Source of the DNA: Hedera helix
Taxonomy: Eukaryota > Streptophyta > Magnoliopsida > Apiales > Araliaceae
Assembly (NCBI GenBank): GCA_947179155.2
Contig: OX359275.1
Location: 4,128,501 to 4,192,500, forward strand
Length of the DNA stretch: 64,000 bases
Reading direction: 5' to 3'
The position numbers and the translations under genes are program-made. The notes below the pieces were generated by a model that made no database searches, had not been told where the DNA came from, and saw only the letters and a program-made list of their open reading frames with translations. Below, in pieces: positions 48,518 to 59,714 of the stretch (its first letter is position 1; every line of letters starts with the position of its first letter).

Positions 48518-49058
48518 GATTCATAACAAGTTGTTGCTATATATGGACTAAAAATTGACATATATTATTTATATTATTGAAAACAAGAAGGAACAGTCAG
48601 AATTATAAACTGAAAATTGACGTTCGCTATTATTAATAATGAACATTTAAAAATATTATACTCATCCGCTACTATTAATAGCGAACGTTGATCAAAAAAC
48701 ACTTTAGATCCAAAAGCTCAACCTCACAGTTACATTCAATTTCAGTACTGATTAGGAGACATAAATAAGATAGGATTTATTTTTTAGAGTTTATGATTTT
48801 GGGTTTACAAGTTTCTAGGGCTTAGGGTTTAGTTTTAGGAGTTTAGGGTTTACCTTTTTGATTTAGGATTTAGGGTTTGATTTTCTGGTCAGCGTTCACT
48901 CCTATTAGTAATAGATGAGTATAATATTTTTAAACGTCTCTTACTAATAGTAGCGGACAACGATTATTACTTTCTAATCATGACCGTTCCTTTTTAGTTT
49001 CAATAGTATAAATTGTGTATGACAGTTTTAAATCCATAACAATTACTTATTTTGAATC
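48518..49058. mobile_element. ~540-bp inverted-repeat element with telomere-like motifs in its loop
   Basis: Arms of 150-200 bp pair imperfectly. Left landmarks are GATTCATAACAAGTTGTTG, GAAGGAACAGTCAG, AAATATTATACTCATC and CGCTACTATTAATAGCGAAC. The right arm carries their complements. The unpaired centre (about 48780-48890) contains several GGGTTTA/TTTAGGG-like units. The right end abuts a TA tract. Exact ends are uncertain. Confidence 0.7.
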
Positions 49059-49843
49059 ACTCACTATATATATATATTGTTGTATAGTACACAATCAGCT
49101 ATGACAACAGTTTTTTTGGGATACGGCGACAGTTCAACTGTCATTATAGACCAAAAATTGAAACATGTCAAATTCCTTCTTGAGTGAAATTATTGCTCCG
49201 ATGATATCCCCTTGTTTAGTTGTGGATTTTGTGTCGATAAATTATTACTCCGATGATATCCCCTTGTTTAGTTGTGGATTTTGTGTCGATATATTTTTAA
49301 TTGATCGAACTGTGAAGTCTGATGAACGTGTGCATGTAAATCTAAATGTGAAGTGGAGAGAAGGGTCACACATAATTAATGGACTACGAGAAACATTTAA
49401 TCTATTGATTGGAAAATTGGGCACATAGCTAGAGTGATGGAAACATTTAATCTATCGATTGAAAAATTGAGCACAGAGAGTGATGAATTCTTATACAATG
49501 TATAAGGCTGAAGAGATGAGGAATTGAAGAAGCCGCAAGGATGGTTAATATTATTGTTAGGGGATTAATCTTTCGCACTTTAGTTGTATGAACGGATATA
49601 CCACTCCATTATATTATTATAATATTAAAATCGCTGTCCACACTACTAAAGTGCGGATCCTGAAGGACAATGTAGTCAAGGTTGAGTCCACACTTTAGTT
49701 GTGTGGGTTTCCCTAAACTAAATTATGGATAAATGATAATTTTCACCATTAGACCTGAAATTGGATAATCACGAGCTACTGTAAAAATAATCTTAAATTT
49801 ACAATGTTGGTTGTGAATTATTCTCATATATATATATATATAT
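49059..49843. other. Intergenic, no gene recognised; short direct duplication
   Basis: Contains the second copy of the intron-3 repeat (49100-49160) and a perfect tandem duplication of a roughly 53-bp segment containing GATGATATCCCCTTGTTTAG (about 49199-49302). The 87-codon frame at 49165-49428 spans this duplication and has no recognisable domain. Confidence 0.6.
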
Positions 49844-50194
49844 GGGAGCTAATCTATAATAAACGTTTGTTATGAATATTATTCTAGCATACTGATCTCT
49901 CACCATCCGATTCTAAATTTAAGGGTTAGGAGTTCGGCCTGGTCGTTAGTAGGAATAGCACTGACCGCTACTCCTACTAGCGGCTAGACAGAACTCCTAT
50001 TTTCTTGGATTGGGCGCTACTCCTATTAGCGGCCAAGGAAAATAGGAGTTCGGTCTGGCTGCTAGTAGGAGTAGCGGTCAGTGCTACTCCTATTAGCGGC
50101 CAAGCCGAACGTTTAACCCTTATATTTGAGATTGAACAGTGAGAGATCAATTTATTAGAATAGTGTCCATAACAAATGTTTGCTATAGATCAGG
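49844..50194. mobile_element. 351-bp TA-flanked foldback element
   Basis: Left GGGAGCTAATCTATAATAAA, right (opposite strand) CCTGATCTATAGCAAACATT. Both continue through GTTTGTTATG, TTCTA and TGATCTCTCAC. The interior repeats GCTACTCCTATTAGCGGCCA in both orientations, so almost the whole element folds. TA repeats lie on both sides. Confidence 0.85.
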
Positions 50195-51086
50195 TATATA
50201 TATATATTGGTTCTATGAAACCGCCCTAAGCTTAATATACGTGTGAATTAATATATATTAAGATCAACAGATGAATGCATTTGTTTACAGGTAGCATCTG
50301 AGACTAGAAGCAGCCAACAGATTGATCAAGATAGATAGTGGTAAATTAGATAGATTTTGGAGTTGGGGAAAGTTATTGTAGATGAGCACGAGTTGGTGGA
50401 ATCACTGTTACAACACCAAAGAAAAAGAAAGAGTAGCAATAAACCAAAGTAATGGACCAAGGAAAAATGATATGGGTATCATCTTTATGTTATATTGACC
50501 CTAATACCCTTTAACAGCTGCTAATTAAGTTTTCTTATGGCACCAACGTGGATGAGTTGCTTTATAGAATTATTGAAGCAATAAGAAATTAATTTTGAAT
50601 TAATTTACTTTGCAATTTCAAGAACAAGTATACTTGTGAAAGAATAATATAGGAAACGGTGGGAATTGAACTTGAAAGGTGTTAATTATCTTATTTTCAA
50701 TTACCTCGTATATTTTAAAATACATGATCGAAAAAATTGTCAAATGATTAGGGGAAGGGTGAAATGGGTATTTGGGCGAAACAAAGTAAAACTTATCATA
50801 AGCTTTAGAATTAATTCATAGTGGTTAGAATTAAAAAGACAATAATAAAAATAAAATAAAGATTGAATTGGATAATGATGTAATGATTTAAGTGGAGTTT
50901 CTTCTTGTTGTGGTCACCCCTTCTCATGTTCACTCACTCTCCTTCAGCTAGCTATATAAACCCACAAGCATGCGACTTAATTTCTCCGCTTAGTTTTTCT
51001 GACCATTGGGTACGTACTATGTATGTAGTATAATATATACAACAAAGATTATCCATAACTGATAGTTATGGATATCCTATCAAATC
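50195..51086. other. Intergenic; possible promoter near 50954
   Basis: No gene. A well-placed TATA box (GCTATATAAACCC, about 50952-50964) is preceded by CT-rich sequence and followed by a pyrimidine-rich leader. It could serve the open frame at 51087. Confidence 0.4.
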
Positions 51087-51358
51087 ATGAATATTCATCT
51101 CCCAATGGAAATTGAAAAACATGGCAATTTGGAGCGAGGGAGGGATTTCATGCCATCCTCCAAATTCAAACAGTTTGCTTATGCTTTAGCCATCTGCTCT
51201 GCTCTGCTAATCAATATACATCGCCCCACCAGCTGCATTAAGAAGAAAGAAGAAGAGATTCCTCCGATTCTGGGGTATACATATCTTGGCTATTGGCTAG
51301 TGCCTGGCAAACCCGGCAAGTCACAGAACGGCATCGGACTCTTTCGAGTCTTTTATGG

Positions 51359-51417
<59 letters not shown>

Positions 51418-51446
51418 TTACATATTTTGTTTCAAATCCTATATAG
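51087..51446 (+). CDS. Possible small secreted-peptide gene, interrupted by (TA)n
   Basis: ATG at 51087, about 130 bp downstream of a TATA box. After a polar start (MNIHLPMEIEKHGNLERG), residues 27-50 form a hydrophobic segment (FKQFAYALAICSALLINIH) ending near TSC, which could be a signal anchor or signal peptide. The next part (KKKEEEIPPILGYTYLGYWL) is short and of unknown type. From residue about 92 the frame runs into a (TA)n microsatellite (51359-51412), so the true 3' end, if this is a gene, is probably elsewhere or spliced. No family was recognised. It may equally be a chance frame. Confidence 0.25.
51359..51412. repeat. (TA)n microsatellite
   Basis: About 27 uninterrupted AT units. 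Confidence 0.98.
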
Positions 51447-51906
51447 TAATTTTGCTTTTGTTTGAAAAAAGAAAAAGGAAGAAAGAAAATTCTACATATC
51501 AGTGTTTTGTATTTCTATCTGTCTTGACTATTAACTATTAAGCAATCAAGAAGATTCTATGTATCAGTGTAAAGTATTTCTATTTGTTTTGAAATTTTGT
51601 TTGCAGCTCTCGTCTCTGAACATGCACGTGTGTTCATGCGAGCACTGTGAATACACGCGAGTATTTAGCCTTGAATTAAACTAAATTTCCAAGAATTAGA
51701 TATAGGAAATGGTTGATGCCGCTAGCACATTTGCAACTGCAGAATAAAAGGTCCTGCACTTTATAGAATTGAAAGAAGCCACTAAATAAGAAACTTATAT
51801 ATCCACATTTTACAGTCTCATCCCAATGATGCATTTGTCATCAGGGTTTGTTGAAAAACTGTGTCAACATGTTGAACACAAATATGCAATTTCTTTAAAT
51901 CTCTTT
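51447..51906. other. Intergenic, no gene recognised
   Basis: Short AT-rich stretch downstream of the TBL pseudogene. A CATGCACGTGTGTTCATGCG segment near 51620 is a local GC-richer spot. No feature is supported. Confidence 0.55.
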
Positions 51907-52254
51907 TCAGGTCTTCCACGATCCCTTTCCAATCTTCAAGAGAGAAGCATGTAACAATTCATTCCAAGTATCCGGTACTCCAGGCAAACACCAATGAGTG
52001 CAATCTTGAGAATGCACAGCAGCAATTTGTTCTTCTTGGATCTTGTAATCCATTCTGTAAATTGAAGGATGGACGTCTTTTCTGTAATCTGTAAGCCTAC
52101 TAATGTGTCTCAATACGTAGTCACCAGTGTTCTCATGTCTCGAAGCACATACTCTAAAGCTCTCATCTTTGAAGGATACTTGGCTAGGTGAGTTTCACTG
52201 AAAATCGGCTCTGTTTCTTCATGACACTGCCCTCCTGAATTCCAATAGCCTCCT
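51907..52254 (-). pseudogene. TBL: TBL/DUF231 O-acetyltransferase pseudogene, last exon
   Basis: The minus-strand acceptor TCACAG at 52255 opens GGYWNSGGQCHEETEPIF and continues LAKYPSKMRALEYVLRDMRT. This is followed by RLTDYRKDVHPSIYR and the C-terminal DCTHWCLPGVPDTWNELL, whose D-x-x-H is the catalytic pair of PMR5/TBL acyl-transferases of the Golgi. Between MRT and RLTDYR the frame shifts by one base near 52113-52130 (the first frame stops at 52110-52112), so the exon cannot be read through. The exon agrees in length with the last exon of family members. The preceding exons that should carry the G-D-S motif and the WWTH segment are not found between 52255 and 53623. Confidence 0.85.
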
Positions 52255-53623
52255 CTGTGATAACATCAAACAGTTAAGGAATACTCAGCCATATCCACCA
52301 CTAAAGATATATCCTTTGGATAAACAATAAAAACCCTTGAGTTTCACTAGCCAGTTTACAAAAACTAAACACACAGATCTAAGCATTTCTTCAAAGCTTA
52401 GAAATTACAGCCAAGTTCTAAGAATGAATAAGAGAACGCTGATGCTCTGTGACCATATCAAACAATTAAGGAACAAAATGGACCAAACAAATGCAATTTT
52501 TGCTCCAAACTACTATACCTCAGGCAGTAAAATGACAGCTGAAGCCAAGGAACTGGACCTATCTACATCATAGAGACGTGATTTCATTAAGAGAACTTTA
52601 AAAGAAAAATTCACAGAACTTGCCAAGAAAATATGTGCATTACTCAATCAGTTGGTTGAATTCATAATTTTCGTTTATATCTATTTCATACTTCCAGAAA
52701 AGAAAAAAAAAAGAGTTTCACTTTGCTGGTATATCCTGATATTGTTGCACTTATTTCTTATTATGAACTATAAAGTACAGCTCAATCTCTATTTTTTCCA
52801 GGAATCGACCAAAATATTCCTTGATTTTTCAGATACATATGAATGACAATAAACACTTCAACAGTTATCATTTTTTATTGCGAACGACTTTTACCCTCTA
52901 TGAATTCAATGTTGAATCTTAACCACAGCTGGGAAAGAAACTTGTAAATTTTTCCACCCCAAAGGTTTTCCCACTTCCAAACATTCCAAATATTATAGTT
53001 GGGTTTCCCGGAGACCGCGCAGAGGCTTCTTGAGTTCCCTAACCTAGGATACTTCGGCTATAGCACAACGAAGTTTATGGCATGCAGTGGGAACATAGCT
53101 TGCCAGGAATTTCACAGAGGACCTGTAGCTGGGTCATTGAGCAAGATCATGGGGACGACGATGAACCCTATCGCAAGCCTTACAATGCTGTTGTCCCAAT
53201 ACCTAAGTGAGGACTAGATGGGGTTTTAGTAATTTTGAGTGAATTTGTTATCATCCGCAAAAACTTCTGTTATAATATTTGACAAGAAGGATAAATAAAT
53301 TAATTACATGAGCCTCTATTTCATGTTTACAAATAAAAACAGAAAACAAAACAGGCTCAAATATGGGGAGTGCGTAAGAGCTCTCACTGAATTTCTGCGG
53401 ATACAGGCAACCTCTAGTTTTATTCAACAAGAGAGAACAAATTCTCCATATCACCTCCACAAAACACTTTAGAAACTAGAGTTGTCAATACTAAATCTTC
53501 CCTAATGTGTTCTTACTAATGTTGCACCTTAAGGTCAAGTGTCAGTTCAGTTGTTCAAAATTATGCAACTCAATAGTTACATGTTTAACATTTTCTTTTA
53601 GTTAAAATTAAGATTAGTCGTAC
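52255..53623. other. Interval where TBL middle exons are missing
   Basis: In TBL genes the exon ending CDI.R is followed by exons encoding LRGKRLVFVGDS and FNTGHWWTH segments. Neither was seen here on the minus strand. A weak remnant may exist near 53460-53380 (GGAGAATTTGTTCTCTCTTG followed by AATAAAACTAGAG). A GC-richer patch at 52970-53218, open on the plus strand (72 codons), is unidentified. Confidence 0.45.
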
Positions 53624-54325
53624 CTCAGGATATCACAGCCATTTGGCTGCCATCTCCATTTTACAAACCCATCATCTGGCCTCCTGTTAAGGTAACAATC
53701 AAAATCCCTATCAATGTGAGGGCAAGAACCTGCAGGATAATATGGCTTTGTATCATCTCTGACCCATCTACCATAAAATATATTACATTTCTTCAAAGAT
53801 GTCTTGTGCACTTCCACAATTTGGGAATCGTAATGAGAGATTGTAGTGTTAATTTGGTCAGGTGAAAAGTTCATCTCGGAGCCCCTTTCTTCCTTACCAA
53901 ACGTTCCAACATTCTCCCCATTATTTGTCAAATTACTGATCTTATGGGCACTAGTTATCTCACTTTTCCCAGTGCCGAATTCAGATAATCTATCCGACTC
54001 AACAACTGAACTTTCATTTCCATTTCTCTCATCAATTTTTCGTTCAATATTTTTTTCTCCAATGACATTTCCTTCAACAGTAAAACTTTCATTTTTAGCA
54101 TTTAGAGACAATTTTCAAACGGGTGTCCTCCAAATCCGTTCCTTTCCCAACAAAAATCATTAAATTTCCATTTGAACCAATCTCAGAAACATTTGCTTCA
54201 TGGGTATTTTCAGTTTGCATGAAATCCACAGGGTATTTTAATTTTGTAGCAGTAATATCGGCAGTAGAACTATCATTAACACTTGAAGAAGGGGCATTGG
54301 TAGTTGAGAAAGAGAAAGGCCAGGA
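53624..54325 (-). pseudogene. TBL: TBL/PMR5 O-acetyltransferase pseudogene, 3' part of first exon
   Basis: Minus-strand reading gives a Ser/Asn/Glu-rich stem (SWPFSFSTTNAPSSSVN onwards) and then the PMR5 N-terminal domain CNIFYGRWVRDDTKPYYPAG, SCPHIDRDFDCYLNRRPDDG and WRWQPNGCDILR. It ends at donor CCTGAG/GTACGA (53624/53623). This Cys-rich module precedes the GDS-containing TBL domain in the family. Two defects are visible. An extra base near 54113 shifts the frame in the stem. At 54325/54326 the coding sequence stops abruptly at an LTR (TGTAACACCAC), so the transmembrane N-terminus is displaced beyond the window. TBL proteins O-acetylate cell-wall polysaccharides in the Golgi; this copy cannot encode one. 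Confidence 0.88.
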
Positions 54326-55189
54326 TGTAACACCACATTTCCAAAATGGAAAGGAGGGTACGCATAACAAATACTAAACAAAATATCATAACTAAAAGAA
54401 AACTTTCTTCACACTTATCCTTAAATTCCCTTACAAACTTGTCGAAAGAAAAATATAGCAAAGTCAAATGCCCAGTACGGATAAAGAAATATAAAAGAAA
54501 CAAAACTAAAATATAGAACTAAATGAATAGAATACGAATGATAACCTCAAATATCAATGCCAACAGAAAATGAAATTACCAAAGTCTGAACAAAAGTATA
54601 GTTGAGTCAATAGAATTAATCGAAACAAAATAAAAGGCTGAACACTGATCTCAAAATATATCATGTCACACAGACAAATCAAAATAATATTGCACAGATG
54701 AGTCAAAAGAATCTCATTTAGACAAGTTGAATGAATGTTTCACAAGCAAATCAAAATAATGTCACGCAGACAAATTACAATAAAATAATAGGTTGAATCA
54801 AAATGGCTGGGTATTATTTCATACAAAGCTCAGAACGAAACAAAAATATAGCTTGCCACAAAGGCAAATTAAAATACTGCCACACAGACAAAATAATGCC
54901 ACACATACAAAATAATGTCACACAGACAAACTACACATTGGACTGCGAATCCAAATGTATTCAAAATCGGAAGGTGTGTTCGGCACTACAAACAACATCA
55001 AACCGTAAAACAGAACAAAACAAATAGCTAGGGTCGACAATACCAACAAAAAGGTTCTAATTATACATGTTAAACTGAAACGAATCAACACAAAGTCTCT
55101 AAAATAAATTAACATGTATATTTTACATAATCAAAATAAATATTAAATATGCTCAACAAGTCCAAATGGTACAAATAGGGGTGTAAACA

Positions 55190-55320
55190 TAAACGGATAC
55201 GGATATAGCAGTATCCGTATCCAGAAAATTAATTCGCTATCCGTATCCGTATCCGGTATTCGAAAAAATATCCGAATACGGATAGTATCCGTTTCCGTTT
55301 ATATCTGGATTCGATTATGT
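55190..55320. repeat. Left subterminal GGATACGGATA repeats of the hAT-like element
   Basis: About ten copies of the GGATA/TATCC hexamer family (ACGGATACGGATA, TATCCGTATCC). Confidence 0.9.
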
Positions 55321-55351
55321 AATATAATAATAAAAATAATAATAGCAATAA

Positions 55352-55466
<115 letters not shown>

Positions 55467-57049
55467 TGTAATGTCCTAGAATTTTCACATCTTTATTAAT
55501 TAAATTATTAATTTAATTTCCAACGAGTTAGTTTACGGGATTATTTAAATCTTTTTATGTGATTAATTAATTATGTGATTAAATAATTATGTAATTAATT
55601 ACTAAAATTAATTAAAGGGGGGTCACTAATATGTTATTAAATTAGTGAACAAACCCTAAAGTTTTAATATCAAAATAATTGATAAGTTTCCTATTAATTA
55701 AATATTCAATTAAATTGAATATAATGAGTGAATTAAATATAATAAATTAATTAATATGATTATTAATTAATGTAAATAATGTGAAATATTAATAATAATA
55801 TTTATTAGTCCATTTAGTAATTTAATACTTATGGGTTAGAATATTTAATTATTTATTCAATCTAATTATTTATTTAATCATGGATTGAATAATTAATGTG
55901 TAAATTATTAAATTAGCCCAACATGGGTCAATTAGTAGCCCAAGTGGAGAATAATAAAATTTGACAATTTAGTAGCCCAAACAATTTAATAGAAACCCAA
56001 TTGGTATTTTAAATTAAAGCCCAATGATTGACCCACTTGAAAAATACTTAATTTAACTATTATTATTTAAAAAAAATGGAAGTGACAATCAAATTGGGAC
56101 AAAGAAAGAGAGATCAGCCGAGAGCATACATGAGAGAGAGAAAAAGTGATGTTTTGATATTTTTTATTTTTCATTTATTTAATAAATGGTTGCTTGTTTT
56201 ATTTTTTTTAAGTACATGAAACCATGCTTTTTTTCACCAACTTAGTACTTAGCTAGATTTCTTGCACAAGTCTCCAACTACCCTCATTATGAAAATTTGA
56301 TAGATATAGATTTTATATCTATGCCCATTGTAAGTATACTTACAATTTAGTAGTATTTGAAAGTCATTTCTCATCTTTTATTTTCAAACAAAAGAGAGAG
56401 CTAGAGAGCATTTGAGAGTGTGAGAAAATTTGAGAGCCAAATACTAAGAGAAGAGAAGGAGTCTTGGTTTATGTCATCTTCCTTCACAACATATTTTGGA
56501 AAGAAGAGTAGAATAACTATCAAAACAAGGTAGTTATTTTTAAACTCTAATCTTGTTTTTCTTTCAAGTTATGGTATAAATATTAGTGTAATAATTTTTA
56601 TGGTTAATATCATGCTATGTATGTTTATATAATTGATCATGTGTTTAACTTATGTGTTATGAGATTTATTGAATGAAAAACATGTATTTGGTGGTGTGAA
56701 AATAAATCTCAAAATAATAATTAAAGATAATTTTTGATAATATTTAGATTTAATGTTCTAATATTATAGAACATTAAATCATGAGAAAAACAAAGTTTGA
56801 ATCACTCAAAATGGAGTTTTATACAAAAAGATATGATTTATGGTAGTTTATGTGATGTAAAAATTTTTATAAAAAAATAATGATATTAAATCATGAAAAA
56901 TTATTTTTTTCATGTTATAAATTAATATAAGGTGATTGGTAATTTTTTTGGATTTTTATTGAAGACTTAAAGCTTACTTGATGGTATATTTTTATTTAAA
57001 ATGGGTATGCCGGAGCACTGTTCACATTCTGCTAAAAGGAAAAAAAAAA

Positions 57050-57240
57050 AAAAAGGAACAGTCCGCGCAATGCGCGCGAGGCATAAGGGCTGACAAAACG
57101 CGGAGCCAAACGACGTCGTTTGGCGTATGTGGAGAATTTACTCCGCGCAATGCGCGGAAGCCGTTTCCGGCTTCTCAAAATGGCACCGTTTTGGGTCGTT
57201 GTTCCTGAAGGCGCGCGCAATGCGCGAGCACAGGTTTTCT
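57050..57240 (+). repeat. Three GCGCAATGCGCG palindromes in a GC-rich island of the solo LTR
   Basis: TCCGCGCAATGCGCGCGAGG (57061), CTCCGCGCAATGCGCGGAAG (57140) and GGCGCGCGCAATGCGCGAGC (57210) are spaced about 75 bp in otherwise AT-rich DNA. A GACGTCGTTTGGC box lies between the first two. Confidence 0.9.
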
Positions 57241-57339
57241 GGGAAATTACCATAATGCCCCTCCGTGTTTTTCTTGGCGTAATTACCATTTTGCCCTCGG
57301 TTCAGTTTTTCCACTTATTTACGAAAATGCCATTCGGGT

Positions 57340-58140
57340 TAATTTTAATTAATTTAAATATTTGAAAATTAATTTAAAATTATAACAAAAATAATAATAA
57401 TACAAAAATAATATTGGGGAGGATATTTTTCATTAAGTTTAATATTTAAATATTTTAAATATTAATCTAGTTAGCTAATCATGGTTAAGTTAAATAAATT
57501 TATTATTTATTTATTATTTTAAATGTTAATAATAAATAAAGATGATAAATTAGCAATTATTATTTAATACCTATTAAATAATACTTAAAGAGAGATAAAA
57601 TTTATAAATTAATTATTTATTATTTAAATATTATTAAATAATAAATAAGGATAATTAAGTAATTAATTATTACTTAATTAGCATTAAATAACGATTAATG
57701 GAAATTAAGTTATTAGAGTAATAATTTATTATTTAATTTAAATAATAAATAAGAATGATTTTATTATTATTTAACCTTAAATAATAATTAAAATTAATTA
57801 AATAATTAATTATTATTTAATTGACATTAAATAATAATTAAAGATGATTAAGATTAGTAAACTATTATTTAATTTCCTTAAATTAAATAATAAGTAAGGT
57901 TAATTACTTAGTTAATTATTGGTTGATTAATATTAAATTAAAGAAGGTTAAAATTAAGTCAATAATTATTTATTATTTAATTATAATTAAATAATAGGTA
58001 AGTACAATTAGTTATTATTTATTTTAAATAATAACTAGAGTTAATTAATTAATTTCTATTTAATCAAGATTAAATAGTAATTAAATAGAGATTGAGTTAA
58101 TAAAATAAATTGAATTTAATTATGATTTAATTAAACAAAT
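57340..58140. repeat. AT-rich tandem array in the solo LTR
   Basis: Degenerate repeats of TTAATTATTTATTATTTAAAT with AAATAATAAATAAGG, the counterpart of the arrays at 5590-6290 and 23060-23375. Confidence 0.8.
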
Positions 58141-59377
58141 GTAATAAGTTGTTTAAGGGTTTAATAAGTGTCCAACACTTAAGAAAAATATTTTCTAACT
58201 TATTAAATTATTAACCTAAAATGATTAAGGGTCTATAAGGTTAATAATATTGTTTTGACTAATGTAAATTATGTGTTAGTACTTATCTGTAGTAAATAAG
58301 TTCATTATTAAGCGTATAGTTATGCAAATACGCCGTACTAATTATTAGACCGACTTTATTAATGTTAGGTCTTTCAAAGCAAGTTAGTTAAAGCTAGACA
58401 ATTATTGTAGCTGAGCAGACAGGCAAGTTCTCTAACCCTACTCATTTATTGTTGAACAAGTTTCTATACTTGTATTTATTGTCAAAGCTTGAAGTGGTTT
58501 AATTATTTAAAATTATCCCACATCCATATTGTTTATAAAATCGCACTTAGTGCACTTGAAGCTTATTAGTTCTTGATTCATAAACTGTATTAAAAATGTC
58601 AAAAGCTAATAGTTCAGCTAGACATTACGTTTATAAATTCAATACTTGAATACTTTTAAAAGCTTATCCAAACCATTGTTGGGTGCAGATTTCTTATATT
58701 AAGTCTGAGAATTGAACAACCCTAAATTAGGGGATTTTGTGTCGGGAAACCGACTTTGGGCGCCAGTGACTAAATGTAATGCATATACAGCGGGTTGAAT
58801 AGGCTGATCCCCTTGAAAACCAAACAACTCAAAGGGTCAGAGGAAACTCTATTATACCCTTGTTAGTTTAGGGTCCTTAGTGACCACTCAGCATTTTAAG
58901 ATTCAAATATTCTGTTTATTAAAATTTGAATCTTGTTTCATTCACAATTGTTATATCTATTGTTGAATCATTGATAATATTTTCCATTCATTCATGATAT
59001 ACTAAATCTCTATGATTGTTCTAAACTTGCTGAGCAAACTAGTTGCTCATTCTTGCTATATCATGAACCATTTTTCAGATAGACCTGATTGCTCAAAGAA
59101 GGATAAGGGAAAAGGAAAAGCCAGAGAATAAGTTAACTTATGCATGCTAATTAGATATTTAATGTGTATTTACTGTTGAAGAACCTTTTGTAAATCCTTA
59201 TGATAGGAACTGTTTTTATGTTAAGGTTGATAGACCCTGGTATTGTAACCTTTTGAAGGGAACCAATATGTATTATTCCGCGATATTTAAATGCAATGTA
59301 TGTATTTAATTGTTAGTAATGTGTTGAATAGTGAGAACCAAACTCGAGGTTATGGAACCCGGATTTGGGGTCGTCAC

Positions 59378-59378
<1 letters not shown>

Positions 59379-59456
<78 letters not shown>
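59379..59456. repeat. (AAT)n-(ATT)n perfect inverted microsatellite
   Basis: About 12 AAT units are followed directly by about 13 ATT units, a perfect palindrome of nearly 80 bp. Confidence 0.97.
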
Positions 59457-59714
59457 GTGGTATGGTGAATTATGATAATTGTTATTGATAATTGTAACTT
59501 TTGTAGACATGTATATATTTTTCCGGATATCTATTTTTTTTTTAAAAATTAATTATTATGGCGGTGTGGTGAATAATGATAATTGTTATGTGTGTTGTAA
59601 TTTATTTAGGTTGTAAAGCGTCTTTAAGTATTGTAGTATTTTTCGAATTTTAATCTAATATTTCGTTACGTCGTGTCTTCAGACATGGGCAATTACTGGT
59701 ACATATTAATAAAT

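Larger units (their letters stand above)
55467..59378 (+). mobile_element. Solo LTR (3.9 kb) inserted in the TAA microsatellite of the hAT-like element
   Basis: Starts TGTAATGTCC and ends GGGGTCGTCACA, the same termini as the LTRs of the 4405-25213 chromovirus (TGTAATGACC ... GGGTCGTCACA), in plus orientation. The 3' third (58280-59378) aligns with 21826-23000 read in reverse, for example CAAGTTTCTATACTTGTATT and GTGGTTTAATT. Flanks are ATAAT on both sides, compatible with a 5-bp duplication but ambiguous in an AAT repeat. No gag-pol is inside. Confidence 0.9.

Noticed and set aside
54095..54370. MLCVPSFPFWKCGVTS as the start of the TBL protein
   Set aside because: These residues are translated from the LTR. 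The gene sequence begins only at 54325, so the apparent start is not native.
53846..54377. Plus-strand frames of 105 and 84 codons over the TBL exon
   Set aside because: Antisense to the TBL coding stem, whose minus-strand reading matches the PMR5 family.
59291..59510. Poly-Asn/poly-Tyr frames on both strands
   Set aside because: Translations of the AAT/ATT microsatellite palindrome.
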